This document shows, piece after piece, positions 1-10,511 of a stretch of DNA of 64,000 nucleotides. Numbering within the stretch: the stretch's first letter is position 1; every line of letters begins with the position of its first letter. The notes under the pieces are model-generated. The model worked only from the letters and a program-made list of their open reading frames with translations. It was not told the DNA's origin and did not search any database. The DNA comes from Lepas anatifera (taxonomy: Eukaryota > Arthropoda > Thecostraca > Lepadidae), in contig JAOTON010001597.1 of assembly GCA_034440635.1 (NCBI GenBank), positions 806,001 through 870,000 of the forward strand. The letters are read 5' to 3'. A program made the position numbers and the translations under genes.

Positions 1-1050
1 CAGTGCCGTGACCGGCAGGACTCGTGCAGTTGTAACAGTGCCGTGACCGGCAGGACTCGGTGCGGTTGTACACTCTGTGACCGGCAGGACTCGGTGCGGT
101 TGTACACAGTGCTGTGACCGGCAGGACTCGGTGCGGTTGTACACAGTGCCGTGACCGGCAGGACTCGGTGCGGTTGTCACAGTGCCGTGACCGGCAGGAC
201 TCGGTGCGGTTGTACAGTGCCGTGACCGGCAGGACTCGGTGCGGTTGTACACTTGCCGTGACCGGCAGGACTCGGGGCGGTTGTACACAGTGCTGTGACC
301 GGCAGGACTCGGTGCGGTTGTCACAGTGCCGTGACCGGCAGGACTCGGTGCGGTTGTACAGTGCCGTGACCGGCAGGACTCGGTGCGGTTGTCACAGTGC
401 CGTGACCGGCAGGACTCGGTGTGGTTGTACACAGTGCCGTGACCGGCAGGACTCGGTGCGGTTGTACACAGTGGCGTGACCGGCAGGACTCGGTGCGGTT
501 GTACACAGTGCCGTGACCGGCAGGACTCGGTGCGGTTGTACACGTGCCGTGACCGGCAGGACTCGGTGCGGTTGTACACAGTGGCGTGACCGGCAGGGCT
601 CGGTGCGGTTGTACACAGTGCCGTGACCGGCAGGACTCGGTGCGGTTGTACAGTGCCGTGACCGGCAGGACTCGGTGCGGTTGTACAGTGCCGTGACCGG
701 CAGGACTCGGTGCGGTTGTACAGTGGCGTGACCGGCAGGACTCGGTGCGGTTGTACACAGTGCCGTGACCGGCAGGACTCGGTGCGGTTGTCACAGTGCC
801 GTGACCGGCAGGACTCGGTGCGGTTGTACACAGTGGCGTGACCGGCAGGACTCGGTGCGGTTGTACACAGTGGCGTGACCGGCAGGACTCGGTGCGGTTG
901 TACACAGTGCCGTGACCGGCAGGACTCGGTGCGGTTGTACACAGTGCCGTGACCGGCAGGACTCGGTGCGGTTGTACACAGTGGCGTGACCGGCAGGACT
1001 CGGTGCGGTTGTACACAGTGCCATTACCGGCAGGACTCGGTGCGGTTGCT
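1..1050. repeat. 36-37 bp tandem array containing copies of a PP2A-A 3' splice site
   Basis: About 28 copies of a 33-37 bp unit run from the left edge of the window into the exon that starts at 1034. Each unit carries CCGGCAG followed by GACTCGGTGCGGTTG, which are the acceptor end and the first 15 nt of the true exon. The last copy is the real splice site. It differs just upstream, reading CCATTACCGGCAG where most copies read CCGTGACCGGCAG. Long open frames on both strands through the array are repeat read-through and not genes. The array continues past position 1, so its full length is unknown. Confidence 0.95.
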
Positions 1051-4000
1051 GGCGGTGGAGGCGTGCGTCAGCATCGCCTCTCTGCTGCCACAGCCGGACG
1101 TGGAGAGTCTGCTGATGCCGACGCTGCGGCAGTGTGTGGAGGACCAGTCCTGGCGCGTCAGGTGAGGCCCCCCACCGTCTGCCGATAAGGCTGGCTGGCG
1201 CGTCAGCGAATAGGATGGAGTTGGAAGGTAAAAGAGAAGGATTTATTTGTGGTGCAGGGCTTTTAACTACTCGGCATTAGAAATAGTCCGTCAGGTGCCA
1301 AAAGTGACGGGAGAGATGCTGGGCCCTACCCAAACGTTATACCACAAGCCTGAAACATAGGGTGTGTGTGTCGTGGATTTGGATGGTGTGGTGGCGGTGT
1401 ATTTGCTCGGTTTATTAACATTACTGGACCGGAGAGATGTAGTTGATCCTGTGTATATTCCGTGTCGGTGGTTGACGGTTGGCGGCTGCTTCCCCCGGCA
1501 GGTACATGGTGGCGGACCACTTCACGGACCTGCAGACGGCGGTGGGGCCGGAGATCACCACCGCCGACCTGGTGCCCGCCTTCCAGTCGCTCCTCAAGGA
1601 CTGCGAGGCCGAGGTGCGCGCCGCCGCCGCCCAGAAGGTCAAGGACTTCTGTCAGAACCTGGACCCGGCCACCCGGGAGACTCAGATCGTCACACATATC
1701 CTGCCCTGCGTCAAGGTGAAACATTGCTCTGGTCTAGAGCTCTGTGCTTTGTTTATGTAACCAGAAGTGGAAGTCTGAAAATGCATCCATCGAAGACCGC
1801 ACAGTGCGCCAAAAACCCTCACGTGCTAAACATCCGGGCCGATGTGTTTCTCCCATCCTGGTGTGAAGTCATGTGTGAAGTGGCCCAACTGTGGCGTCCA
1901 CCCCTCTCAGTTGTTACTGTCGGCCGCAGGAGTTGGTGTGAAGTAGGATGTGAACTGGTCCAACTGTGGCGTCCACCCGCCTCAGTTGTTACTGTCGGCC
2001 ACAGGAGCTGGTGTGAAGTCATGTGAACTGGTCCAGCTGTGGCGTCCACCCGCCTCAGTTGTTACTGGCGGCCGCAGGAGCTGGTGTGAAGTCGGGTGTG
2101 AACTGGTCCAACTGTGGCGTCCACCCGTCTCAGTTGTTACTGGCGGTCACAGGAGCTGGAGTCGGGTGTGAACTGGTCCAACTGTGGCGTCCACCCCTCT
2201 CAGTTGTTACTGTCGGCCACAGGAGCTGGTGTGAAGTCATGTGTAAACTGGCCCAACTGTGGCGTCCACCCGCCTCAGTTATTACTGTCGGTCACAGGAG
2301 CTGGTGTGAAGTCGGGTGTGAACTGGTCCAACTGTGGCATCCACCCGCCTCAGTTGTTACTGTCGGCCACAGGAGCTGGTGTGAAGTCATGTGTGAACTG
2401 GTCCAGCTGTGGCGTCCACCCCTCTCAGTGGTTACTGTCGGCCACAGGAGCTGGTGTGAAGTCATGTGTGAACTGGCCCAACTGTGGGGTCCACCCCTCT
2501 CAGTTGTTACTGGCGGCCGCAGGAGCTGGTGTGAAGTCGGGTGTGAACTGGTCCAGCTGTGGCGTCCACCTCTCTCAGTGGTTACTGTCGGTGACAGGAG
2601 CTGGTGTGAAGTCGGGTGTGAACTGGTCCAGCTGTGGCGTCCACCCCTCTCAGTGGTTACTGTCGGCCGCAGGAGCTGGTGTGAAGTCGGGTGTGAACTG
2701 GTCCAGCTGTGGCGTCCACCCCTCTCAGTGGTTACTGGCGGCCGCAGGAGCTGGTGACGGACGGTAACCAGCACGTGAAGTCGGCGCTGGCCGGCGTCAT
2801 CATGGGCCTCTCGCCGATCCTGGGCAAGAACAACACTGTGGAACACCTGCTGCCGCTGTTCCTGACCCAGCTGAAGGACGACTGTCCCGAGGTTCGGCTC
2901 AACATCATCAGCAACGTCGACTGCGTCAACGAGGTCATCGGGATTCAGCAGGTGGGTGGGGCGGAGGGCAGGGAGCTGTGGTGGTGGTGCTCTGAAATTG
3001 GTTCGGTGCGGGGTGTGTGAAGTTAAATTTAGAGCGAAAACGGTGTCGAAATTCGTAGGAAGGAGGTTTTATTGTTTAGGAGGTTTTATGTTCTGTGATG
3101 GTAAAATGTTGCTATGTCATTTAAATGCATTTGAAATCACTCCTGTAAAAAACCGTACACAACGCCGGCGAGCAAAGGAATACAAGGATATCTCCACTAT
3201 ATTAGCAATGAGAAATACCCCTGTTTCCTTTGCACGACACCACTGGTCGGAAGCTTCACCGTGCTTACGTCCGCTCTCTGCCCCAGCTGTCGCAGTCACT
3301 GCTGCCGGCTATTGTCGAACTGGCTGAGGACACCAAGTGGCGGGTACGTCTGGCCATCATCAACTACATGCCGCTGCTGGCTGGCCAGCTGGGCGTCGAG
3401 TTTTTCGACGAGAAGCTGAGCCAGCTGTGCATGACGTGGCTGATTGACCACGTGTTCGCCATTCGGGACGCGGCCACGCTGAACCTGCGCCGCCTGGTGG
3501 AGAAGTTCGGCAGCGCCTGGGCGCAGGACGCCGTCATCCCCAAGGTGGTGGCGATGGCGCGGGACCAGAACTACCTGCACCGCATGACCTGCCTCTTCTG
3601 CATCAACGTCAGTATAGCCGGGAGGTGTCTCATCAGGGCTTGCTGGTTCTGTAGTCAGGAAGTCTCCTACCAGGGCTGGCTGGCTTTGTAGTGAGGAGAT
3701 CTCTCACCAGGGCTGGTTTGCTATTTAGTTGCGAGGCTTTGGGTGGGTCCTTCTCGTTTCCAGTATTTTTAAGTGCTCGCGATCACAAAGAGAGGAGATC
3801 AGCAATGTTTAACCGACTGCTCGATTAATAGCCGGTTATCGTCATCCTTACTTTGAACAGTCAGCTGCTCCTTTCAAATGCTTCAAAGATGTTTGCCACG
3901 CGGTCCTAATTCTTATCTAGAAGAAGGACTTTGATATTAATCCGCACCAGCAGTAAGCAAAGGAATTGTGCAAAAGCATCGTTGACAAAGTTTTGATTTA

Positions 4001-6927
4001 GATTGCAATATTTGCATTGGATATAAGTTATAAGAAATAAAGAAAAGATGTTATGAGCTTACGTATATGTTTCATTCAAATTAACTTACAACGCGCCCCG
4101 CTGGGGTCCCCGGCATGACGTGCCGCGCCGGTGGGGGGGCGTTTTTCGCCCCCCCTCCGTATATCATTTCCCAGAAAAGCTAGAGGAAAATTAAGGAGGG
4201 CATCCGAAAGCTCTTAACGGGACGAAGATAAATTATACGAAGTATTTTTTATGTCAGGTCAATATTGAGGTCGGAAAAGGTCAAAAAATGTTACATAGGC
4301 TTACAACAGGGCAGTGTACGTTTCCCCCTGTAGATTTTTACTCAGCAAAGCTAGAGCAAATATTTATGCATCATTGGATTCCTCTCATCGAGGCAAATCG
4401 AATTATATATAATATGACCTTGCTAGGTCAAATTGTGAAAATGACCTCACATTGAGCTAGGTCAAGGTCACATGGTGATCTGGTGTGGTCATGTTGCATA
4501 TCAATCTACTCCCCATGACAATATAAGCACAATGGAAGTAAAATGGGAGCTTTATCTCAATCCAGTGAGAAGTTATTGGCAAAACAATCACTGTATGCTC
4601 CTGTGACCAGACATGACCTTTGAGAGGTCAGATGGCCAAAAACTCAATTTTTGTCAAGATTGTGGCATGAATACACGTTTTGAGGATTTCCAGGTTAATC
4701 TATCCAGTTTTTACTGAAAACGAGCCCTTTCTATTTTTCACCATAGACTTATAATGGGGTGACCAAAAATTGACCCACCTTAGGTCAACAATATCGAAAT
4801 TTCGAGGTGACAGATTTGTAGACCCTAATGCCCTTATCATACGGTGAAAATTTGAAACTGATCGGTTAACAAGCGTTCCCTTTAGGCGCTGCTTCAAACT
4901 CGTGATTTTGGGTTTTGAGGCTGGGTCACTTGACCTTGAATAGCTCCTTGTCCTGAAATGACCTGACCTAAAAAATTTGGTCAGATACGTAAAATTGATT
5001 AAGGATAAGGTACTGTAAGTTTCGTTGTTCTGCGTCTCTTCGTTTTTGCGTTATCTGTGAAAACCAGGAGGGGGCGAATTTCGTCCCCCAGCTGGGCGCG
5101 TGTTAATAACCATTCATTTGCTTTTCCTATCGTCGCCATACTTGGTCTGGTCCGTGTACGACGTTCCAATGGTAGTGAGGCTGCTCCTGTATCCTGGGGT
5201 ATCCTTGTCTGGCTGGAGCGGGCCATGGGTAGCAGCCGCCTCCTCCCTCTCTCCAGGTCCTGGCCGAGGCCTGCGGTGCGGAGATGACCCTCTCCATGAT
5301 GCTGCCCACCGTCCTCGGCATGGCCAACGACAACGTGGCCAACGTCCGCTTCAACGTGGCCAAGACTCTGCAGCGCCTCTGCTCGGTGGTGGAGCCGGCG
5401 TGAGTGGACGGGACGGGGAGGTCTCACTGGAGACAGGTCTCGCACGGGGGTTGGGGCTTCCCCAGAGTGGGCACAAAGCCAGGTGGCGCGCCCGGAATGC
5501 TGTTGGATTTAGTGCTGCCCCGAGCTCCCTTTTTTGCAGGGTTTTTTGGTATGGTTAACGTGTACATTCCGTATTTAAGGTTGAATTGTTCTATTCATCT
5601 AATCATTGGATGGGATCTGTGTGTTTTGTTTGAATATATAACTTCTTTCGAAATCACTTGTTGCGTTGCAGCCCATCATTAAATGTTGGGTTGGAATACA
5701 AAACTGTACTACTAACGTCACCCAGGCTCTCATTGCTTCGAAAAGTGAACCCTTTATAACAGCGTGCGACCGCTGACTGTGTTGTGGGTTATCCTGCTGA
5801 CCTGCGGGTTGTCTTGCTGACCTGCGGGTTATCCTGCTGACCTGGGTGTTGCTCTGCTAACCTGCGGGTTGTCCTGCTGACCTGCGGGTTGTCGGACAGT
5901 GCGGTGCAGGGCCTGGTGAAGCCGATCCTGGACAAACTCAACACCGACTCCGACATCGATGTCAAGTACTACGCCTCCGAGGCCATGCTCGGTGAGTGGG
6001 GCGCTCTCTTCGGACTCTGTTCACGCCTAGACCAAAGCAGGACTGCTTGACGACCCGTTTAACAATATTGGAATACGAGCTTTAATAAATCCTAACGAAT
6101 GCGAGTTGGACCCGGGTGCGTTTAACCTTTGAAGCGGTTTTAGCGACATCAATGATCAAAACTGCAATGGGAGAAGTGTTCCCGGTGGGGGTTTTTATAT
6201 GCGATCGGGTGACTGACAGATAAACATAATCTTAGTACCCTATGGTGGGCTGTGGTAGACAATTTTTTGTGAACTCGTAAATTGGCATGTAAATCAAAAT
6301 TATATCAAATGATGTCACAAGGACTTAGCACATACCGGAGCCGCCGACATCTGTGTTAAAGGCCTCGAATGACCATCATTTAAAAAACGACAGTGAAAAG
6401 CTTGTATTTCACATTTGCGTAGTCGTATTTTCATATTATTCCATATTTGGCTTCGTATTTTCGAAATGAATTCACTGCTTAATAAAATAAAGTGCGGCAT
6501 GATGGACGTGGCAGTGCATAGTGCAAACTTCCCCGCGCCTCCAAGGTGACACAGACAACAGTCTCTGGCATCACGTAGGGCGGGTCATCACCGTAACTTG
6601 TTTCCTCGAAACATATCTGGTATTAGAACAGCCCATTCAGGGAACTCCTGCAGTTGTTTTACTGGCCGCATTCCTGTCGGATGGGTAAACTAACCATTCT
6701 GCACCTATGCATCGTGATGTATATAAGTTTTTCCTCTCATTTCGATATTTGTATACTGTTCGGGCTCCCGGTGACACCATAATCAAACTGACGATTCTGA
6801 TGAATACGCAGTAGTTGTACACGCAGAGCTGCAGTACGGCTGAGCTGGACAGGCACCTGACCGTGTGTTTGTGTTTACAGCGCTTGGACTGGAGAGTCCG
6901 CCCCGCCAGGCGGCGGCGGTGATGTGA
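1034..6927 (+). CDS. Pp2A-29B / PPP2R1A-like: PP2A 65 kDa scaffold subunit A (PR65), 3' seven coding exons
   Basis: This is the HEAT-repeat scaffold of protein phosphatase 2A, which holds the catalytic C and regulatory B subunits. Exons are 1034-1161, 1502-1715, 2748-2951, 3287-3607, 5257-5399, 5900-5991 and 6881-6927, all with AG/GT borders and compatible phases. Together they give 383 codons including TGA, about the C-terminal two thirds of the usual ~590 residues. Recognisable stretches include [76 protein letters not shown] and [15 protein letters not shown]. The 5' exons lie left of the window. The C-terminus ([19 protein letters not shown]) is about 10 residues longer than the vertebrate end and differs from it. 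Two introns carry decoy-acceptor arrays and one holds a 1 kb MITE. Identification is very secure; exon borders are inferred by homology. Confidence 0.95.
1858..2760. repeat. 75 bp tandem array carrying copies of the next PP2A-A acceptor
   Basis: About 12 copies of a ~75 bp unit fill the end of the intron before the exon at 2748. Each unit ends in CGGCCGCAG or CGGCCACAG plus GAGCTGGTG, which matches the true acceptor and the first three codons (E-L-V) of the exon. In the decoys GAGCTGGTG is followed by TGA, an in-frame stop. In the real exon it is followed by ACGGACGGT. Acceptor-like AGs recur every 75 bp, for example at 2596, 2671 and the true 2746-2747. Confidence 0.95.
3618..3726. repeat. 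Short ~43 bp tandem repeat just after a donor site
   Basis: About 2.5-3 diverged copies of a unit containing CTC(A/C)(T/C)CAGGGCT(T/G)G begin about 10-20 nt downstream of the PP2A-A donor at 3608. The unit does not include the GT donor. It is the only array in the window placed close to a donor. Confidence 0.6.
4081..5106. mobile_element. TTAA-bounded AGGTCA-rich MITE, copy 1
   Basis: This ~1.02 kb element lies in the PP2A-A intron between exons 3287-3607 and 5257-5399. TTAA lies at both limits, and each end has a GC-rich imperfect inverted repeat (CGCGCCCCGCTGGGG at the left; right end reversed CACGCGCCCAGCTGGGGG). The inside is AT-rich with many AGGTCA/TGACCT half-sites. It matches 38528-39550 in the opposite orientation over its whole length. 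No coding capacity is seen. TTAA target and CCC/GC-rich ends suggest a non-autonomous piggyBac-type element (inference). The left border is less clean than in other copies because a few extra bases follow the TTAA. Confidence 0.75.
5783..5899. repeat. 20 bp tandem array ending at a PP2A-A acceptor
   Basis: About 5.4 copies of a 20 bp unit (GGGTTGTCCTGCTGACCTGC and variants) run to within about 5 nt of the acceptor AG at 5898-5899. Each unit contains CTGAC or CTAAC, which match the metazoan branch-point consensus. The last CTGAC sits roughly 20 nt upstream of the AG. Confidence 0.9.
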
Positions 6928-8530
6928 GCGCCGCCGGACGCCCTCTGGACCTCCGTCTTGTCTCTGTGTGTTGCGGTGTTACCTGCCGTGCCGTGTCGTC
7001 TCTCGACTGTACCAGTGGCGCCCCCGCCGCACCCGGGGACCTGCCTGTTGTAGGATCATTGTCGCTGTCCGAATGAGAGCTGTTGTGGATAGAGCGATGT
7101 GTTTTGATCGATCATCTATTTGGTTATGACGGACCATTTTATGTTGGTACGGGAGCGGGACCGACATTACGGAGTGGTCTCGCCCAGATGATTTGATGAA
7201 GGTATCTACCGAAGGTGCTTGCACTGATGTAGTGAGCACCTGCTTCGCTTAGTCCACGTGAATTGAACAAAGCTGGACTCGTTCGATTTTACATTGTTCG
7301 ATAAAGTAAGAAAGACGATTGTACTAAGCAAGTATCAAACCCGTGATTGCGCCAAACAAAGCTTGAAGTCGGCGTATCGATTATAAGTGGAAGAACTGTG
7401 GCGATTTTGTGCACGTCGGCGGCTGCTCCGGTCGCTGCGGCACTGGGTGGTGATTTTTGAGAGACTGATTTCGAAAGCCTGGTGCTTTCCTGATTCCACG
7501 TTGTGGTGAGCAGAGTCCGTTTTACTATCCCGATTGTGTACCGCGCTGTAACTGGCCAATACACGCTGGGCTCGTGCTGCGTGTCTACATTTACCACGTG
7601 TACTGATTTCATATTCGGGAACGTTTTCCAAAATCCTGGCACATAGCTATGTTTGATGCTCATTTCAAATTTCAAATGTTTTTTACCTGGTGACATATTT
7701 GATTCCGATTTTAGGCTATATTATTACGCACAAAGAACCAGTGAAAACGGCTGCAAGGGAATGGACGCACTTTATCGGAATCCCAAAAATAAAATTTATG
7801 AGCAAGATTTAAGTCTGGAAACTAGGAAACCACGTTTTGTTTCCATCTTTATCCGCTCGTAACAAAAATATCGCCTTTTACTACCTTGGACTGACCTAAG
7901 CATCTGATATAATTACAGGTCTGACCACTCCCGGCATGTAAACGTTTCGGCAGCGATGCCATTGTTCCCAAAATTCTCCTGGCCACGCGACATGCGTGGT
8001 CATGGCAAGGCATGGGATTTCTTCGGGGTTTCAATCGGTAAGGTCGAGCTGATTCGTCCTTAAAATTACCTCGGATTGGTAATCGGCCGGGCAGAACTTT
8101 TCCGGGTATATTCAGATTATTTGCTGACGTCTCGTTCTAAGGCGAGGCAAACTGCAGCAATCGCATAGTTACTAGTCAAACTGCTCAATGCGTCGCGCTC
8201 TGGTGCCTTAGACTCGATTAAATCGGTAGCTTCTCGAGTCGAGCGCTCCAATCGGATATATTCCGCCAAACCAAACCACATAAAACCGGTACCGATACAA
8301 CAATCGGTGGGGAAATACAGGATTAAACTTCGCCAACAGCCTCATCAAATCAAAGAAGTGAACAAAAAAAAGCGGAACGCAACGATCATTTGAAATATTC
8401 ACTCCGAAAAAGACTTCAGGGCGTTCCGCGAATCGCCCCTTTTCGTTTTTGGGAATAGCTATCCGCCAAATCGCGTATTGATCGCCGCAAAATAGAAATT
8501 CGGCCTTAAGCATTTAATCACCTATCACTT
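6928..8530. other. PP2A-A 3' UTR and following AT-rich intergenic DNA
   Basis: After the PP2A-A stop at 6925-6927 no further coding exon is recognised. An AATAAA is present at 7788-7793. The remaining open frames on both strands are short, overlapping and without recognisable motifs. Confidence 0.6.
7788..7793 (+). promoter_or_regulatory. Candidate polyadenylation signal for PP2A-A
   Basis: AATAAA lies 860 nt past the stop codon of the PP2A-A gene and would give a 3' UTR of about 0.9 kb. It is a single hexamer match, so support is modest. Confidence 0.4.
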
Positions 8531-9079
8531 CCGTGAAAATCTGCAGGATGCGCCGTGTCCAGGCCGCCGTGTTTTCGGATCGGCGAACGGTGTCGGTTCG
8601 TCGTCCGTCGGATGCCCCGGGGCGGTGTGGGGTAGCAGACGGACGGCAGCGGACATAGGCTCCGCAGTACAGCCGCGCGCCTCAGCAGGGCAGGGTCTGT
8701 GTGCGACAGCTGCGGGGGTGTCGGAGCACGAGGCGGGAAGGAGCCAGACTACGTCGGAGACGAGGAAGCAGCGGGTGGTGGAAGAGAGCTCGGTGTGGGT
8801 GAGGCGGCGGCAGGACCAGTAGTAGCCTTGTACTGCAGTCCTGGTAAACACTGGGCACTCGGAGTGAGCTCCAAGCGACGGTGCTCGTGAGAACCAAACT
8901 ATCGTCTCCCGTCTCCCAACCTCTGATTCGTTTGCCTCGGTCTCCGGGCGAGTTCGGGGCCCACACGGGAAGGAGGCCGCTCTGCTATCGGCCCGGGCAG
9001 CAATGCCCTAACAGCTACTGCAGAGGTCAGAACATCTTCAACAGAGACGCTGAAGCTGCCCAGGCGACATCATGGCAAG
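8531..9079 (+). other. GC-rich tract, candidate promoter and 5' exon of the mucin-like gene
   Basis: A GC-rich block ends in ATCATGGCAAG followed by a strong donor GTGAGAAT at 9080. The ATG at 9072-9074 leaves phase 2. The acceptor at 18714-18715 continues this frame without a stop into the signal-peptide exon (reading MARDLIILRRSAHMLWQQ). This joining is inferred from phase and context only. Confidence 0.4.
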
Positions 9080-10463
9080 GTGAGAATATATCATGCGTTT
9101 TTACGCGTACAGATGCTGTTTAATGGCTTTTTCTCCGTTGAAAAGTTAATTTAGCGCTACATTTCCGATACCTAGTATGGTTTTAGGTAACTCGCAGTGA
9201 AGTAAACAAATATGTCACAGCCGAGCCGATTCAGATTCACAACTCGCCGCTCCAAACGAGCGTCGAATCGAGACCGTAGCGCGGACCCGGAACCGTAACG
9301 GGGAGCCCGGACCGGAGGGGAGTCCGGGCGAGTGGGGGAGTTTCAGGTCGAGCTCAGGTGTAAATATTAAATATGTTTAAATTCATCTGAGGAAATAACA
9401 ATCGTACTTGAGCTTGGCAAAGTCGTGACAACAAAGCACCATGACCCTTTAAAATCGACCGCGTGTATACAGCCCAATAGAGACTAATCTTCCTCGCATA
9501 GCTGTGAGAGGTTTGTAAAGAGACTCTTTCCCAGTTTAGAAACTTAGTCCCAGTATTTCAGTTAACATTTACCATGGAAATGGTGTGAGTGATCCATTGC
9601 TTTGTAAATATAAGTACAACAGTCGCCATTCTTTCCCTAACATGTTAGCTGACGCATTGAAAACGTTCTCTCTCCAAGTAGAACAGAGAACCTTTACATT
9701 TTCCGAAATTCTTCATAAGACTCAATTCCCACTTGGATGAGTTCTGAGAGAAAAACTAGGTTAAGGGGGATGTCTCCGTCTATGTCACACTGAACTCGCC
9801 CTCCAATGAAGGTCATTCTTCGCTTTCGCAACCTTAGCACATCTTGGTAATGCACTCCAAAAGGCACAGGTGGATCCAAGGGGCAAAGGGGGGCACGTGC
9901 CTCCCGATCGACCTTCGGCGCCCCCTGAAATGATCACGGTGCCCCCTGAAAGGTCGATGGCCCCCCTCTGAAATGTCGCTCCCCCAGGATGCGAAAATCG
10001 GCGCCCACCGGTAGGATTTTGGCTATCTGATAGCTTTTTTCGTTCAAAAGTGGCGCCCCCCCAGTCCGGATGGTGCCCCCCGGAAGGTGCCCCCAGCCCC
10101 GATCGGCAATCCTGGATCCACATACAAAGGAAAGCTCACTCGCCTCCCAAGTGTCCTGTTGCCTGACTTCGAATAAGTATTCAAACATTTTATTCAGGTA
10201 TCGACCCCGCGCAAAGCACTCAAGGATAAGGGCAATCACTTCAGTCGATGAGTATGTTTTGAAATGGTTTTCCTTCACGGCCTAGTTCGAAAATATTTAT
10301 CTAACACTGTCACTGCCGCTTTTTTCAACATCACTCCTGGCCATTGTCGTACATGCCCACTGAGTTTGGACGTTCCGCATTTCGGCAGCTTGGCTTTTGG
10401 GCCGGTGTTAAACATGTGGGTGTGCTGATTATGTTCCACTTCGGAATTTATATAAATAAATAA

Positions 10464-10511
<48 letters not shown>

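Noticed and set aside
1..1033. Regularly spaced 36-37 bp repeats suggestive of a CRISPR array
   Set aside because: There are no unique spacers; the whole unit repeats, and it lies in an intron of an animal gene.
321..1188. Cys/Arg-rich small proteins in the first array
   Set aside because: Repeat read-through on both strands; only the part from 1034 in the PP2A-A frame is coding.
2023..2846. 200+ codon frames rich in V-S-W-P
   Set aside because: Products of the 75 bp array in the PP2A-A intron.
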